A stretch of 64,000 nt of DNA. Origin: Demequina sp. NBRC 110053 (GTDB lineage Bacteria > Actinomycetota > Actinomycetes > Actinomycetales > Demequinaceae). Positions within the stretch are counted from its first letter, which is position 1. Each line of letters starts with the position of its first letter. The position numbers and the translations under genes were made by a program. The notes under the pieces are model-generated. The model saw only the letters and a program-made list of their open reading frames with translations, did no database searches and was not told the DNA's origin. Where the stretch lies: NCBI RefSeq assembly GCF_002090095.1, contig NZ_BBRJ01000002.1:1488817-1552816 (forward strand), in the 5' to 3' direction. Below are positions 17,596-26,774 of the stretch, piece by piece.

Positions 17596-18578
17596 TGGCC
17601 GTCACGACGCAGTCCCCCGCGCCCGTCAGGGAGGTCACGCCTCTCGGGCAGATCTCGCGCTCGCGGCGCCTCAAGAACCAGGCGATGAGCGCGGTCATCT
17701 ACGGCGCCTTCATCGTCGCTCTGATACCGCTGGTGTGGCTGTCGGTCACGGTGGTCGTCAAGGGCATCGACCGGTTCATGATCTCGGATGCCGAGGGGCT
17801 CGATGCGGGCTTCAACCTCGAGTTCCTCAACCAGACCATGCGCGGCATCTTCGGCGCCGACGCGCCCTTCGGCGGAATCTCGCACGCAATCGTCGGCACG
17901 CTCATGATGACGCTCGCCGCGACGGTGATCTCCGTGCCGGTGGGACTGCTCACGGCGATCTATCTGGTCGAGTACGGCGAGGGCTGGCTCAAGCGCGCGA
18001 TCACCTTCTTCGTCGACGTCATGACCGGCATCCCCTCCATCGTGGCCGGCCTGTTCGCGTACGCACTGTTCGCGCTGACGCTCGGACCGGGGACCAAGCT
18101 CGGCATCGTGGGCGCGATCGCGCTGTCGGTGCTGATGATCCCCGTGGTGGTGCGCTCGAGCGAGGAGATGCTCAGGCTCGTGCCCAATGAGCTGCGCGAG
18201 GCGTCCTACGCGCTGGGCGTGCCCAAGTGGCTGACCATCCTCAAGGTCGTCCTGCGCACCTCGATCGCCGGCGTGACGACGGGCATCACCCTCGCGATCG
18301 CCCGTGTGGTCGGCGAGACCGCTCCGCTGCTGGTCGCGGTGGGCGTCGCGGACTCGCTCAACTGGAACCTCTTCGAGGGCCGCATGATGAGCCTGCCCGT
18401 CTACATCATCTCGGAGTACGAGAAGGGCGTGCTGCCGTGCAGCACCGACGCCTGCATCGGCGAGATCACCGAGTACCGCGCGTGGGGAGCGGCCCTCGTG
18501 CTGATCCTCATCGTCATGAGCCTCAACCTCATCGCCCGACTGATCGCCAAGTACTTCTCCCCCAAGACCGGCCGCTGA
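17595..18578 (+). CDS. pstA: Phosphate ABC transporter permease PstA
   Basis: A 327-residue membrane permease that pairs with PstC. Signatures include FVDVMTGIPSIVAGLFAYAL, the cytoplasmic coupling loop REASYALGVPKWLTILKVVL and RVVGETAPLLV. The ATG overlaps the pstC stop; the frame is open further upstream inside pstC but is not used. pstB follows after 21 bp. Confidence 0.95.
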   Translation: MAVTTQSPAPVREVTPLGQISRSRRLKNQAMSAVIYGAFIVALIPLVWLSVTVVVKGIDRFMISDAEGLDAGFNLEFLNQTMRGIFGADAPFGGISHAIVGTLMMTLAATVISVPVGLLTAIYLVEYGEGWLKRAITFFVDVMTGIPSIVAGLFAYALFALTLGPGTKLGIVGAIALSVLMIPVVVRSSEEMLRLVPNELREASYALGVPKWLTILKVVLRTSIAGVTTGITLAIARVVGETAPLLVAVGVADSLNWNLFEGRMMSLPVYIISEYEKGVLPCSTDACIGEITEYRAWGAALVLILIVMSLNLIARLIAKYFSPKTGR

Positions 18579-18599
18579 GCCTGAAGAACCGGAGCACCC

Positions 18600-19379
18600 G
18601 TGTCCAAGCGCATCGACATCAACAACCTCAACGTGTACTACGGCAGCTTCCTCGCCGTGGAGGACGTCTCGCTGGCCATCGAGCCCAAGTCGGTGACGGC
18701 CTTCATCGGCCCGTCCGGCTGCGGCAAGTCCACCTTCATCCGCACGCTGAACCGCATGCATGAGGTCATCCCAGGCGCCCGCGTCGAGGGAGAGGTCCTC
18801 ATGGACGGAGTCGACCTGTACGGCTCGGACGTCGACCCCGTGACGGTGCGCCGCCACGTGGGGATGGTCTTCCAGCGGCCCAACCCGTTCCCCACGATGT
18901 CGATCTCGGAGAACGTGCTCGCCGGCGTGAAGCTCAACAACAAGCGCATCAGCCGCTCCGACGCCGACGACCTGGTGGAGAGCTCGCTGCGCGGCGCGAA
19001 CCTGTGGGCGGAGGTCAAGGATCGCCTCGACAAGCCAGGCTCCTCGCTGTCGGGCGGGCAGCAGCAGCGCCTGTGCATCGCCCGCGCGATCGCGATTAAG
19101 CCTGACGTGCTGCTCATGGACGAGCCCTGCTCCGCGCTGGACCCCATCTCGACGCTTGCGATCGAGGACCTCATCCAGGACCTCAAGGAGCAGTACACGA
19201 TCGTGATCGTGACGCACAACATGCAGCAGGCGGCGCGCGTGTCGGACCGGACCGCGTTCTTCAACATCGCGGGAACGGGCAAGCCAGGCAAGCTCATCGA
19301 GATGAACGACACCCCGACCATGTTCTCGACTCCCGTCGAGAAGGCGACGGAGGACTACATCTCCGGTCGCTTCGGCTGA
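18600..19379 (+). CDS. pstB: Phosphate ABC transporter ATP-binding protein PstB
   Basis: A 259-residue ATPase that powers phosphate import. Walker A GPSGCGKS is at residues 37-44, the signature LSGGQQQR and Walker [14 protein letters not shown] follow, and the switch His is in [10 protein letters not shown]. The start is a GTG after GGAGCACCC. It ends the pst operon in front of a hairpin terminator. Confidence 0.97.
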   Translation: MSKRIDINNLNVYYGSFLAVEDVSLAIEPKSVTAFIGPSGCGKSTFIRTLNRMHEVIPGARVEGEVLMDGVDLYGSDVDPVTVRRHVGMVFQRPNPFPTMSISENVLAGVKLNNKRISRSDADDLVESSLRGANLWAEVKDRLDKPGSSLSGGQQQRLCIARAIAIKPDVLLMDEPCSALDPISTLAIEDLIQDLKEQYTIVIVTHNMQQAARVSDRTAFFNIAGTGKPGKLIEMNDTPTMFSTPVEKATEDYISGRFG

Positions 19380-19397
19380 GCCCCGACCTCAACGCCG

Positions 19398-19432
19398 CGA
19401 GGCGCCGTCACCCGCGAGGGGGCGGCGCCTCG
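19398..19432 (+). terminator. Terminator of the pst operon
   Basis: CGAGGCGCCG (19398-19407) pairs perfectly with CGGCGCCTCG (19423-19432) around a 15-nt loop, 18 bp after the pstB stop. Confidence 0.7.
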
Positions 19433-19500
19433 TGCGTACCCGGCCCGCGCATCGGCCTTGCCACGGACAGTACGAACCACTCTGAGCGCGACGGGGGGGC

Positions 19501-19968
19501 TCAGCCGAGTTCGGCGAGCACATCCGCGTACTCGGGCAGGGTGCCGTCCATGACCGGCACCTCGACGGTGAAGGTGCCGTCGGTGCTCGACATGAGCGCG
19601 GCTTCGGTGGTCAGCCCTGGGAGCACCTCGGTCGTGCCCGGCACCTCGGTCGCGCCGTCGGCGGGCCCGAGCTGCTGGTTCTGGCCCGCGGGGACCGTGA
19701 CCGTGGTCATCGTCTCGCCGTCGAAGGTGACCTGGACGTCGATGTCCTCGGCGGAGCTGTTGTGGAGGGTCCCGATGAGAGTCCCCGGCTCGCCGGCGCC
19801 GGGCGACACCACGATGAGGTTGAGGCCTTCGACGGCCCCCATCTGCACCTGCGAGCCGTCGGAAGCCGCGTAGTTCTCCTGTGTCGTGATCGGGTTCACG
19901 TACGAGCACCCGGCGAGGGCCAGTGCGGCGAGAGACGCGAGGGCGCCGGTGGCGAACGAAGTCTTCAC
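19501..19968 (-). CDS. Lipoprotein of unknown function
   Basis: A 155-residue protein. The GTG at 19968 opens a signal peptide with lipobox ALAGC, so it is probably lipid-anchored outside the membrane. The rest looks like a single beta-sandwich domain with EGLNLIVVSPGAGEPG, LHNSSAEDIDVQVTFDG and a C-terminal FTVEVPVMDGTLPEYADVL. Extracellular actinobacterial lipoproteins of this size often lie next to carD. No family can be named with confidence. It is divergent from carD over about 160 bp; an ATG further upstream exists but would lengthen the N-terminus without signal character. Confidence 0.75.
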   Translation of the reverse strand: MKTSFATGALASLAALALAGCSYVNPITTQENYAASDGSQVQMGAVEGLNLIVVSPGAGEPGTLIGTLHNSSAEDIDVQVTFDGETMTTVTVPAGQNQQLGPADGATEVPGTTEVLPGLTTEAALMSSTDGTFTVEVPVMDGTLPEYADVLAELG

Positions 19969-20095
19969 GGCGGAGCATTTCCTTTCGAGGGGGACAGCGC
20001 ACCAGAAGGATACCGGTGACGGGCGCATCGGCTCCACCGGCGCGTCGCTCCAGGGCAACGCGCAGACGTCCTGTTAATGCGGCGTGTCGCGGTGG

Positions 20096-20101
20096 TAGAA
20101 T
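20096..20101 (+). promoter_or_regulatory. carD promoter -10 box
   Basis: TAGAAT at 20096-20101, with a weak TTAATG at about 20074, precedes carD by a roughly 25-nt leader containing GAAGAAGG. Confidence 0.55.
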
Positions 20102-20131
20102 GGGAATCCGCGAAGAAGGGCTCAACCCACA

Positions 20132-20614
20132 ATGAACTTTGTCGTCGGCGAGACCGTCGTCTACCCGCACCACGGTGCGGCGCAGATCCAGGACATCAAG
20201 AAGCGGACCATCAGGGGCGAGGAGAAGACGTACCTCAAGCTCAAGGTGGCCCAGGGAGACCTCACCATCGAGGTGCCCGCGGAGAACGTCGATCTCGTGG
20301 GTGTCCGCGACGTCGTCGACGAGGCCGGTCTGGAGAAGGTGTTCGGCGTGCTGCGCGAGCCGTACATCGAGGAGCCCACCAACTGGTCCCGCCGCTACAA
20401 GGCGAATGTCGAGAAGCTCGCCTCCGGCGACGTGATCCGCGTGGCCGAGGTGGTCCGCGACCTGTCCCGCCGCGACACCGACAAGGGACTGTCCGCCGGC
20501 GAGAAGCGCATGCTGCACAAGGCGCGCCAGATCCTCGTCAGCGAGCTCGCGCTCGCCGAGAAGTGCGACGAGGCCGCCGCAGAGGCTCGCCTGGACGAGG
20601 TCCTCGCCTCGTGA
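20132..20614 (+). CDS. carD: CarD-family RNA polymerase-binding transcription factor
   Basis: A 160-residue global regulator that binds RNA polymerase beta and stabilises open complexes, especially at rRNA promoters. The N-terminal RNAP-interacting Tudor-like domain begins [17 protein letters not shown], and the C-terminal helical DNA-binding part contains [17 protein letters not shown] and [16 protein letters not shown]. The conserved Trp that wedges into the promoter bubble is in NWSRR. It overlaps ispD by four bases, the usual actinobacterial order. Confidence 0.96.
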   Translation: MNFVVGETVVYPHHGAAQIQDIKKRTIRGEEKTYLKLKVAQGDLTIEVPAENVDLVGVRDVVDEAGLEKVFGVLREPYIEEPTNWSRRYKANVEKLASGDVIRVAEVVRDLSRRDTDKGLSAGEKRMLHKARQILVSELALAEKCDEAAAEARLDEVLAS

Positions 20615-21282
20615 CCACCGCGGCGGTCGTCACGGCCGCCGGCTCGGGCACTCGCCTGGGCGCAGACGTGCCCAAGGCGCTCGTGCACATCGAGGGCCGC
20701 GCGCTCGTCGCCTGGGCTGTGTCGCGCGTCCTGCAGATCGCCGATGCGGTGGTCGTGACGGCGCCCGCATCGCACCTGGATGCGTTCCGCGAGGCGGTGG
20801 ACGGAGCCGCCCGCGTGGTCGCCGGTGGCGCCACGCGCCAGGAGTCCGTCGCCGCAGGGCTCACCGCCCTCGCCCTGGACGATGACGACGTGGTGCTGAT
20901 CCACGACGCGGCGCGCGCGTTCCAGGATCTCAGCGTCATGGCCGCGACCGTCAGGGCAGTGGAGGCCGGTGCCGACGGGGCGGTGCCCGTGGTTCCGGTG
21001 ACGGACACGCTGGTCGCCGCGCCCGCCGCGGACGGCGGGTTGGGCGCGCCGCTCGACCGAGCGACGCTGCGCGCCGTGCAGACGCCCCAGACGTTCCGCG
21101 GGCGCGTCGCCCTCGATGCGCACCGCAGCACAGGCGTCGACGCCACTGACGATGCGAGCCTCGCGCGCGAGCTCGGCTACCGCATCGTCGCTGTGGACGG
21201 CCACGAGTGGGGCTTCAAGGTGACGCGCCCGAGCGACCTCATCCTCGCCGCCGCGATCGCACCACAGGTGGAGGCGTCATGA
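20611..21282 (+). CDS. ispD: 2-C-methyl-D-erythritol 4-phosphate cytidylyltransferase
   Basis: A 223-residue MEP-pathway enzyme that makes CDP-methylerythritol for isoprenoids. The nucleotide-binding [16 protein letters not shown] is at the N-terminus; [20 protein letters not shown] and VQTPQTF are family motifs. It starts at a GTG overlapping the carD stop (GTGA); the long open frame upstream lies inside carD. It ends in an ATGA overlap with ispF. Confidence 0.95.
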   Translation: MTTAAVVTAAGSGTRLGADVPKALVHIEGRALVAWAVSRVLQIADAVVVTAPASHLDAFREAVDGAARVVAGGATRQESVAAGLTALALDDDDVVLIHDAARAFQDLSVMAATVRAVEAGADGAVPVVPVTDTLVAAPAADGGLGAPLDRATLRAVQTPQTFRGRVALDAHRSTGVDATDDASLARELGYRIVAVDGHEWGFKVTRPSDLILAAAIAPQVEAS

Positions 21283-21767
21283 CGACTCCCCGCACCGGCC
21301 TCGGGGTCGACGTCCATGCCTTCGGCGACCCGGACGGCGCCGACCTCGCGCTCGCGGGCCTGTTGTGGCCGGGTGAGACTCCGCTGTCCGGGCACTCCGA
21401 TGGCGACGTGGCCGCTCACGCGGCGTGTGACGCGCTGCTGAGCGCTGCGGGCCTGGGCGACCTGGGCTCGACCTTCGGGACCGACCGACCCGAGCTGGCG
21501 GGCGCATCGGGCGTGGCGCTGCTGCAGGAGACCGCCCGGCTGGTGCGCGCGGCCGGGTTCGAGGTCGGCAACGTCGCGGTGCAGATCATCGGCAATCGCC
21601 CCAAGGTCGCCACGCGACGCGCCGAGGCCGAGGGCGTGCTGTCCGACGCCGTCGGCGCCCCGGTGAGTGTCAGCGCCACCACCACCGACGGATTGGGACT
21701 GACAGGGCGCGGCGAGGGCCTCGCGGCGCTGGCCACCGCGCTCGTCTTCCCTGCGTCCGACCGGTAG
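21279..21767 (+). CDS. ispF: 2-C-methyl-D-erythritol 2,4-cyclodiphosphate synthase
   Basis: A 162-residue trimeric enzyme of the MEP pathway. Metal-binding DVHAF is at the N-terminus and [16 protein letters not shown] follows; [13 protein letters not shown] and [15 protein letters not shown] match the family. The start is the ATG within the overlap with ispD. cysS follows after ten bases. Confidence 0.96.
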   Translation: MTTPRTGLGVDVHAFGDPDGADLALAGLLWPGETPLSGHSDGDVAAHAACDALLSAAGLGDLGSTFGTDRPELAGASGVALLQETARLVRAAGFEVGNVAVQIIGNRPKVATRRAEAEGVLSDAVGAPVSVSATTTDGLGLTGRGEGLAALATALVFPASDR

Positions 21768-21777
21768 CCTGGCTCGC

Positions 21778-23199
21778 GTGACGCTGCACCTGTTCGACAC
21801 CGCGACCCGCACCGAGCGCGCCTTCGAGCCGCTCGAGCCCGGCAGGGTCGGCATCTACCTGTGCGGCCCCACCGTCCAGGCGAGCCCTCACGTGGGTCAC
21901 CTGCGCAGCGCCGTCGCGTTCGACGTGCTGCAGCGCTGGCTCGAGCGCACCGGTCACCGCGTCACCATGGTGCGCAACGTCACCGACATCGACGACAAGA
22001 CGCTCGCGAAGGCCGCAGAGGCCGACGTGCCGTGGTGGCAGTGGGCCCTCCGATTCGAGCGCGAGTTCCAGGCCGCCTACGCGGCCGTGGGCGTGCGGCA
22101 GCCGGCCGCGGAGCCGCGCGCGACGGGACACATCCCGGAGATCATCGCCCTCGTGGACGCGTTGATCGACAGCGGTCATGCCTACGAGCACGAGGGATCG
22201 GTGTACTTCGACGTGCGCTCGTTCGCCGAGTACGGCTCCCTCACGCGCCAGGCGCTCGAGGACCTCACGCCCGCGCCCGACGCCCCATCAGAGGCGAAGC
22301 GCGATCCGCGCGACTTCGCGTTGTGGAAGGCGACGAAGGCCGGTGAGCCGTCGACCGCCGCGTGGGACTCGCCGTGGGGTCCCGGGCGGCCTGGCTGGCA
22401 CATCGAGTGCTCGGCGATGGCGCGTCGCTTCCTCGGACCGGAGTTCGACATCCATGGGGGCGGGCTCGACCTGCGCTTCCCGCACCACGAGAACGAGCAG
22501 GCGCAGTCGCGAGCCGCCGGAGATGGCTTCGCGCGGCTGTGGATGCACTCCGCCTGGGTGACGCAGTCCGGCGCCAAGATGTCCAAGTCCCTCGGGAACG
22601 GCCTGCTCGTGTCCGAGGTGCTGGAGCGCTATCCAGCGCCCGCACTGCGGCTCGCGCTCGCGCAGGTGCACTACCGGTCGATGCTCGAGTACTCGGAGCA
22701 GACCATGGAGGACGCGACGGCGACCTGGGGCAGGCTCGCCGGCTTCGTGGCGCGGGCTGCCGAGCGCGTGGGGGACCGCGACAGTGCGGACGTCACCACC
22801 GTCGAGCTGCCCGAGCCATTCGTCGAGGCCATGGACGACGACCTGTCGGTGCCTCGTGCTCTCGCCCATGTGCACGAGACGGTGCGGGCCGGCAACGCCG
22901 CGCTGGCCTCCGGCGACGACGGGGCGCTCACGGCTGCCCTCGTGTCCGTGCGCGCGATGCTCGACGTGCTGGGGCTCGACCCTGCCTCGCCCGAGTGGGC
23001 GGAGACCGGCACCGGATCCTCGAGCGCCATGACGGCGCTGGACTCGCTCGTCCGCGCGGACATCGAGGCGCGTGCCGCCGCTCGTGCCGCCAAGGACTGG
23101 GCGACCGCGGACGAGATTCGGGACCGGCTCGCCGGCGCGGGAATCGTGATCGAGGACGCCGCGGACGGCGCCCGCTGGTCGCTCGCTGCTGAGAGCTGA
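21778..23199 (+). CDS. cysS: Cysteine-tRNA ligase
   Basis: A 473-residue class I synthetase charging tRNA-Cys. The HIGH-type motif is [10 protein letters not shown], the zinc ligands are in LCGPTVQ, ECSAM and HHENEQAQS, and the KMSKS loop is KMSKSLGNG. The GTG start lies seven bases after TAGCCT (21765-21770), whose TAG is also the ispF stop, so transcription can start leaderless here within the operon. In other actinomycetes rlmB follows directly; here an 8.6-kb xylan island comes between them. Confidence 0.96.
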   Translation: MTLHLFDTATRTERAFEPLEPGRVGIYLCGPTVQASPHVGHLRSAVAFDVLQRWLERTGHRVTMVRNVTDIDDKTLAKAAEADVPWWQWALRFEREFQAAYAAVGVRQPAAEPRATGHIPEIIALVDALIDSGHAYEHEGSVYFDVRSFAEYGSLTRQALEDLTPAPDAPSEAKRDPRDFALWKATKAGEPSTAAWDSPWGPGRPGWHIECSAMARRFLGPEFDIHGGGLDLRFPHHENEQAQSRAAGDGFARLWMHSAWVTQSGAKMSKSLGNGLLVSEVLERYPAPALRLALAQVHYRSMLEYSEQTMEDATATWGRLAGFVARAAERVGDRDSADVTTVELPEPFVEAMDDDLSVPRALAHVHETVRAGNAALASGDDGALTAALVSVRAMLDVLGLDPASPEWAETGTGSSSAMTALDSLVRADIEARAAARAAKDWATADEIRDRLAGAGIVIEDAADGARWSLAAES

Positions 23200-23314
23200 G
23201 CCCTCCGGACCAGCGCGCCGACTACGCCGGACCTGTGGGGGACGGCCGCGCGGCACGAGTCGGACGGGTGCGTATCCGGCGTCGTGACACCCCTGGTGAT
23301 GGGTGTCCAAAAAT

Positions 23315-23326
23315 CGAAACGGTTCG
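23315..23326. promoter_or_regulatory. Upstream operator half-site pair of the GH43 operon
   Basis: CGAAAC and GGTTCG form a near-perfect 12-bp palindrome (5 of 6 positions). The CGAAAC half-site is the same as at 512-526 in front of the first xylanase. Confidence 0.5.
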
Positions 23327-23361
23327 TTGCTTCCCGCTAGCGATCTCCTGACTTAGAGTGC

Positions 23362-23390
23362 TTGGCAACGCTAGTTGTTCACGCTAACAT
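23362..23390 (+). promoter_or_regulatory. Promoter and LacI-type operator of the xylan island
   Basis: TTGGCA (23362-23367) and TAACAT (23385-23390) are spaced by 17 bp, the best promoter in the window. TGTTCACGCTAACA at 23376-23389 overlaps the spacer and -10 and fits the LacI-family core TGTTAGCGCTAACA in 12 of 14 positions. The transcript would have a leader of about 95 nt before the ATG at 23491. Confidence 0.6.
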
Positions 23391-23490
23391 CGCACTATTG
23401 CCTGTCGATTGAACGTTAACAGTCGGCTCTCTCGGCGGGCGTCAGCACGACTCATCAGCAGGACAGCTTCTCGCGATCAATGGAGATCTC

Positions 23491-26400
23491 ATGAGTTGGA
23501 ACGTCGCGGCGCCTCGCCGTCGCTCGGCCCTCGCCGTCATCGGCGCCGTCGCCCTCGCCAGCATCGCCCTCCCTTCGCCTCACGCCGAGGCGGCCGTGGA
23601 CGACCCCGAGGACGTCATCGTGAACGGGACCTTCGAGGACGGGATCGCGGGGTGGACCGGCGATGGCAACGCGGAATCGACGATCGCCGCGGTCGACACA
23701 CCAGTGCACGGCGGCACCGGCGCGGTGGGCGTGACGGATCGGGCCGCAACGGGAGCGGGTCCCTCGCAGGACCTGAGCGGACTGCTCGATCAGGGGCGCT
23801 CGTACGACATCAGCGCGTGGGTGCGCTTCGACGAGGGTCCGGCCACCAAGCAGTTCAACGCCACCGTGCGCTATGGCTCCGCGACCTGGGACGACTTCGC
23901 CAGCGTCGTGGCGACGCGCGGGGAGTGGGCGCAGATCACGGGCACGCTCGAGGTGGGGGCGACGGCGAACGTCGCCGACGTCACCCTGTTCTTCGAGACG
24001 CCGTGGACCTCCTCGCCGGACCCGGTGAACGACCTCATGGACTTCTTCGTCGATGACGTCTCGCTGATCGGCCAGCCCTTCACGCCGCCCACGCCTGAGG
24101 CCGGCCCCGCCATCCGCGGCCTCACGTCGACCGCGCGCGATGACGGCACCTTCGAGAACTCCATCCTGAAGGCGGACGTGCCCGACGTGAGCACGATCAT
24201 GGTGCCCAAGGAGGACACCGGCGCCGAGCACGACGCCTACTACATGGTGTCCACCACCATGCACCTGTCGCCCGGCGCGCCCATCATGAAGTCGATCGAC
24301 CTCGTCAACTGGGAGATCGTCAACTACACGTACGACATCCTGTCGACCGGCGACACGGACTCGCTCAGGGGCGGCACCAGCGCCTACGGGGAAGGCCAAT
24401 GGGCGACGTCCCTGCGGTACCACGACGGCAAGTACTACGTGTTCTTCAACACGAACAACAACGGGCACGCGTACCTCTTCATCACCAATGACATCGAGAG
24501 CGGCGAGTGGGAGCGCATCGAGTACGACCGCACGTTCCACGATCCGTCGCTCTTCTGGGATCCGACCGACGACGACAAGCCGTATGTGCTCCACGGATAC
24601 AACGGCCTGACGATCACGGAGCTCACCGAGGACCTCACACGGGCGGCGCCGGGCGGAGTCAACGCGACCCTCATCAACCAGTCGATGTACGAGGAGACGC
24701 TGGGCAGCGGCTTCGAGGGCGCTCACGCCTACTACATCGATGGCACCTACTACGTGGTGATGATCACCTGGATCCAGGGCCGACGTCAGACTCAGCTGTT
24801 CCGCAGCGACGACCTGCTGGGCCCGATCGACGGCGGTGACCCCTATGAGTACGAGGTCGTTCTCGACTCGAACGGCATCGCCCAGGGCGGACTGATCGAC
24901 GTCCGGCACGAGGGCGGCGAGGTGGACAGCTACGCGATGCTGTTCCGCGACAACTACCCGCTCGGGCGCATCCCCACGTTGGTGCCTGTCGAGTGGCCCG
25001 AGCCTGGGTCCGATGCATGGCCACAGTTCGGCGACGAGAACGGGGACGTCGACCTGCCGGGCGACCTCGAGATCCCGGTCGACCTGACTCCCGCCCAGCA
25101 GCACCGCGAGAACCTCCGCCAGATCGTGACGTCGGACGACTTCGCCAACGACGCGCCCGCGCGTGCGTTCAACGACGAGGCGCACGAGGGCTACGAGGAG
25201 GAGTGGGCGAACAACGGATCCGAGCTCGCTCTCGAGTGGCAGTGGAATCACGCGCCGCACAACGAGCACTGGTCGCTCACCGACCGGGAGGGCTGGCTGC
25301 GCATCGAGAACTTCGACGTGGTGACGGGACAGGCGCAGTTCCGCAAGAACCCCATCGCCGCCAACCGACTCACCTACTTCGAGGAGACCCGCAACACGCT
25401 CTCGCAGCGGACCTTCGGACCTCGTTCGTCAGCGGAGACCCGGCTGGACATCTCGGGACTCAACGAGGGTGACGTGGCCGGCCTCGCCGTCTACACCCGC
25501 GAGTTCGGATACGTGGCGGTTCAGGACAACGGTGACACCCGGACCGTGGGGGTGGTCCACCGGACCCGCACGGGCGGCGCCTACGAGGACGACGTGAGCG
25601 CCGTCGAGAACTTCGAGCCGGGCACCACCGCGGACCTGCCCGCCGATGCGACCGACGTGTACCTCAAGGCCGACGTCGACTACACCGGACCCGGCCGGAT
25701 GGCGTTCTACTACAGCCTCGACAACGAGACCTGGACGCTGCTGGGCGATGGCTACTCCATGCCGAACGACTCGTACCAGGGGCACTTCATGGGGTACCGG
25801 TTCGGACTGTTCACCTACGCGACGCTGAACGAGGGGGGCCACGCCGACTTCGACTACTACTACCTGTCGGACACCCTCACGGCCGGCTCCGACGAGCTCG
25901 ACACGTCGCGTGCGGAGGAGCTGCTCGACGAGGTGGCAGGACTCAGCGCCCAGGCGTACACGCAGGCCACCTGGAGCGCGGTCGAGGACGCGGCCGAGTG
26001 GCTCGCGGAAGCGGTGGACGGAGCGTCGACACAGAATCAGATCGACGCTCCTGAGCACGAGCTCGAGGTCGCGCTCGTGTCCCTGAGGCCCGCTCCGTCG
26101 GTGTCGTTCGTGGACGTGACGCCGGACAGCACGGAGTTCTTCGAGGAGATCATGTGGCTGGCTGGTCGCGGGATCACCAAGGGCTGGGAGACTCCTGCGG
26201 GGATGGAGTTCCGTCCCGAGAGCGAGATCACTCGTGATGCGATGGCGGCGTTCCTGTACCGCTATGCGGGTGAGCCTGAGGTGGACACCTCTGGCGAGTC
26301 GCCGTTCGTGGATGTGACGCCGGACAGCACCGAGTTCTACGAGGAGATCGTGTGGCTGTCCGAGCAGGACATCACGCTGGGCTGGGACACGCCCAGGGGT

Positions 26401-26679
26401 CAGGAGTTCCGTCCCACGGCGCCTATCACCCGTGATGCGATGGCGGCGTTCCTGTATCGCCTGGCCGGGGAGCCCGACTGGGACGCTCCGGAGGAGTCTC
26501 CGTTCGTGGACATCACGGACTCGAACACGGAGTTCTACACGGAGATCACGTGGCTGGCTGACACGGGCATCACGCAGGGCTACGACTCGCCTCGTGGTCT
26601 GGAGTTCCGTCCGTTCAACGAGACCACTCGTGACGCGATGGCCGCGTTCCTGTACCGCTACGAGGCGGCCGCCGCATGA
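23491..26679 (+). CDS. Secreted GH43 beta-xylosidase/arabinofuranosidase with SLH-like repeats
   Basis: A 1062-residue extracellular protein. The ATG at 23491 follows GGAGAT and opens a signal peptide ending near AEAAV. Approximate order: a CBM4_9-like module (40-195); a five-bladed GH43 domain (205-545; SPGAPIMKSIDLVNWEIV, YHDGKYYVFFNTNN, GFEGAHAYYIDGTYYV); a concanavalin-like C-terminal GH43 domain (555-790); a FIVAR-like helical segment (800-865); and three SLH-like repeats from 871, 936 and 1002, each of the form F-x-D-V/I-T...WL...GIT-x-G...FRP...TRDAMAAFLYR. It should release xylose or arabinose from xylan fragments at the cell surface; which sugar cannot be decided here. It is first in the island. 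Confidence 0.9.
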   Translation: MSWNVAAPRRRSALAVIGAVALASIALPSPHAEAAVDDPEDVIVNGTFEDGIAGWTGDGNAESTIAAVDTPVHGGTGAVGVTDRAATGAGPSQDLSGLLDQGRSYDISAWVRFDEGPATKQFNATVRYGSATWDDFASVVATRGEWAQITGTLEVGATANVADVTLFFETPWTSSPDPVNDLMDFFVDDVSLIGQPFTPPTPEAGPAIRGLTSTARDDGTFENSILKADVPDVSTIMVPKEDTGAEHDAYYMVSTTMHLSPGAPIMKSIDLVNWEIVNYTYDILSTGDTDSLRGGTSAYGEGQWATSLRYHDGKYYVFFNTNNNGHAYLFITNDIESGEWERIEYDRTFHDPSLFWDPTDDDKPYVLHGYNGLTITELTEDLTRAAPGGVNATLINQSMYEETLGSGFEGAHAYYIDGTYYVVMITWIQGRRQTQLFRSDDLLGPIDGGDPYEYEVVLDSNGIAQGGLIDVRHEGGEVDSYAMLFRDNYPLGRIPTLVPVEWPEPGSDAWPQFGDENGDVDLPGDLEIPVDLTPAQQHRENLRQIVTSDDFANDAPARAFNDEAHEGYEEEWANNGSELALEWQWNHAPHNEHWSLTDREGWLRIENFDVVTGQAQFRKNPIAANRLTYFEETRNTLSQRTFGPRSSAETRLDISGLNEGDVAGLAVYTREFGYVAVQDNGDTRTVGVVHRTRTGGAYEDDVSAVENFEPGTTADLPADATDVYLKADVDYTGPGRMAFYYSLDNETWTLLGDGYSMPNDSYQGHFMGYRFGLFTYATLNEGGHADFDYYYLSDTLTAGSDELDTSRAEELLDEVAGLSAQAYTQATWSAVEDAAEWLAEAVDGASTQNQIDAPEHELEVALVSLRPAPSVSFVDVTPDSTEFFEEIMWLAGRGITKGWETPAGMEFRPESEITRDAMAAFLYRYAGEPEVDTSGESPFVDVTPDSTEFYEEIVWLSEQDITLGWDTPRGQEFRPTAPITRDAMAAFLYRLAGEPDWDAPEESPFVDITDSNTEFYTEITWLADTGITQGYDSPRGLEFRPFNETTRDAMAAFLYRYEAAAA
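26302..26558 (+). repeat. 257-bp exact repeat in SLH-coding DNA, copy 1
   Basis: This 257-bp stretch is identical, base for base, to 29586-29842 in the next gene. The adjoining DNA is clearly diverged, which points to recent gene conversion or duplication confined to the SLH-like region. Confidence 0.9.
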
Positions 26680-26774
26680 TCGGCCGCGAGCGCGCTGGCG
26701 CGCTGGATCGCGCCGTGAGACCTCAGACCACGAACCACGAACCACACCAAGCACATCCAAGGAGGAATGTCACC

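Noticed and set aside
26100-26660. Repeats in the GH43 and GH10 genes as mobile-element ends
   Set aside because: They are in-frame SLH-like protein repeats; no transposase or terminal inverted repeats accompany them.
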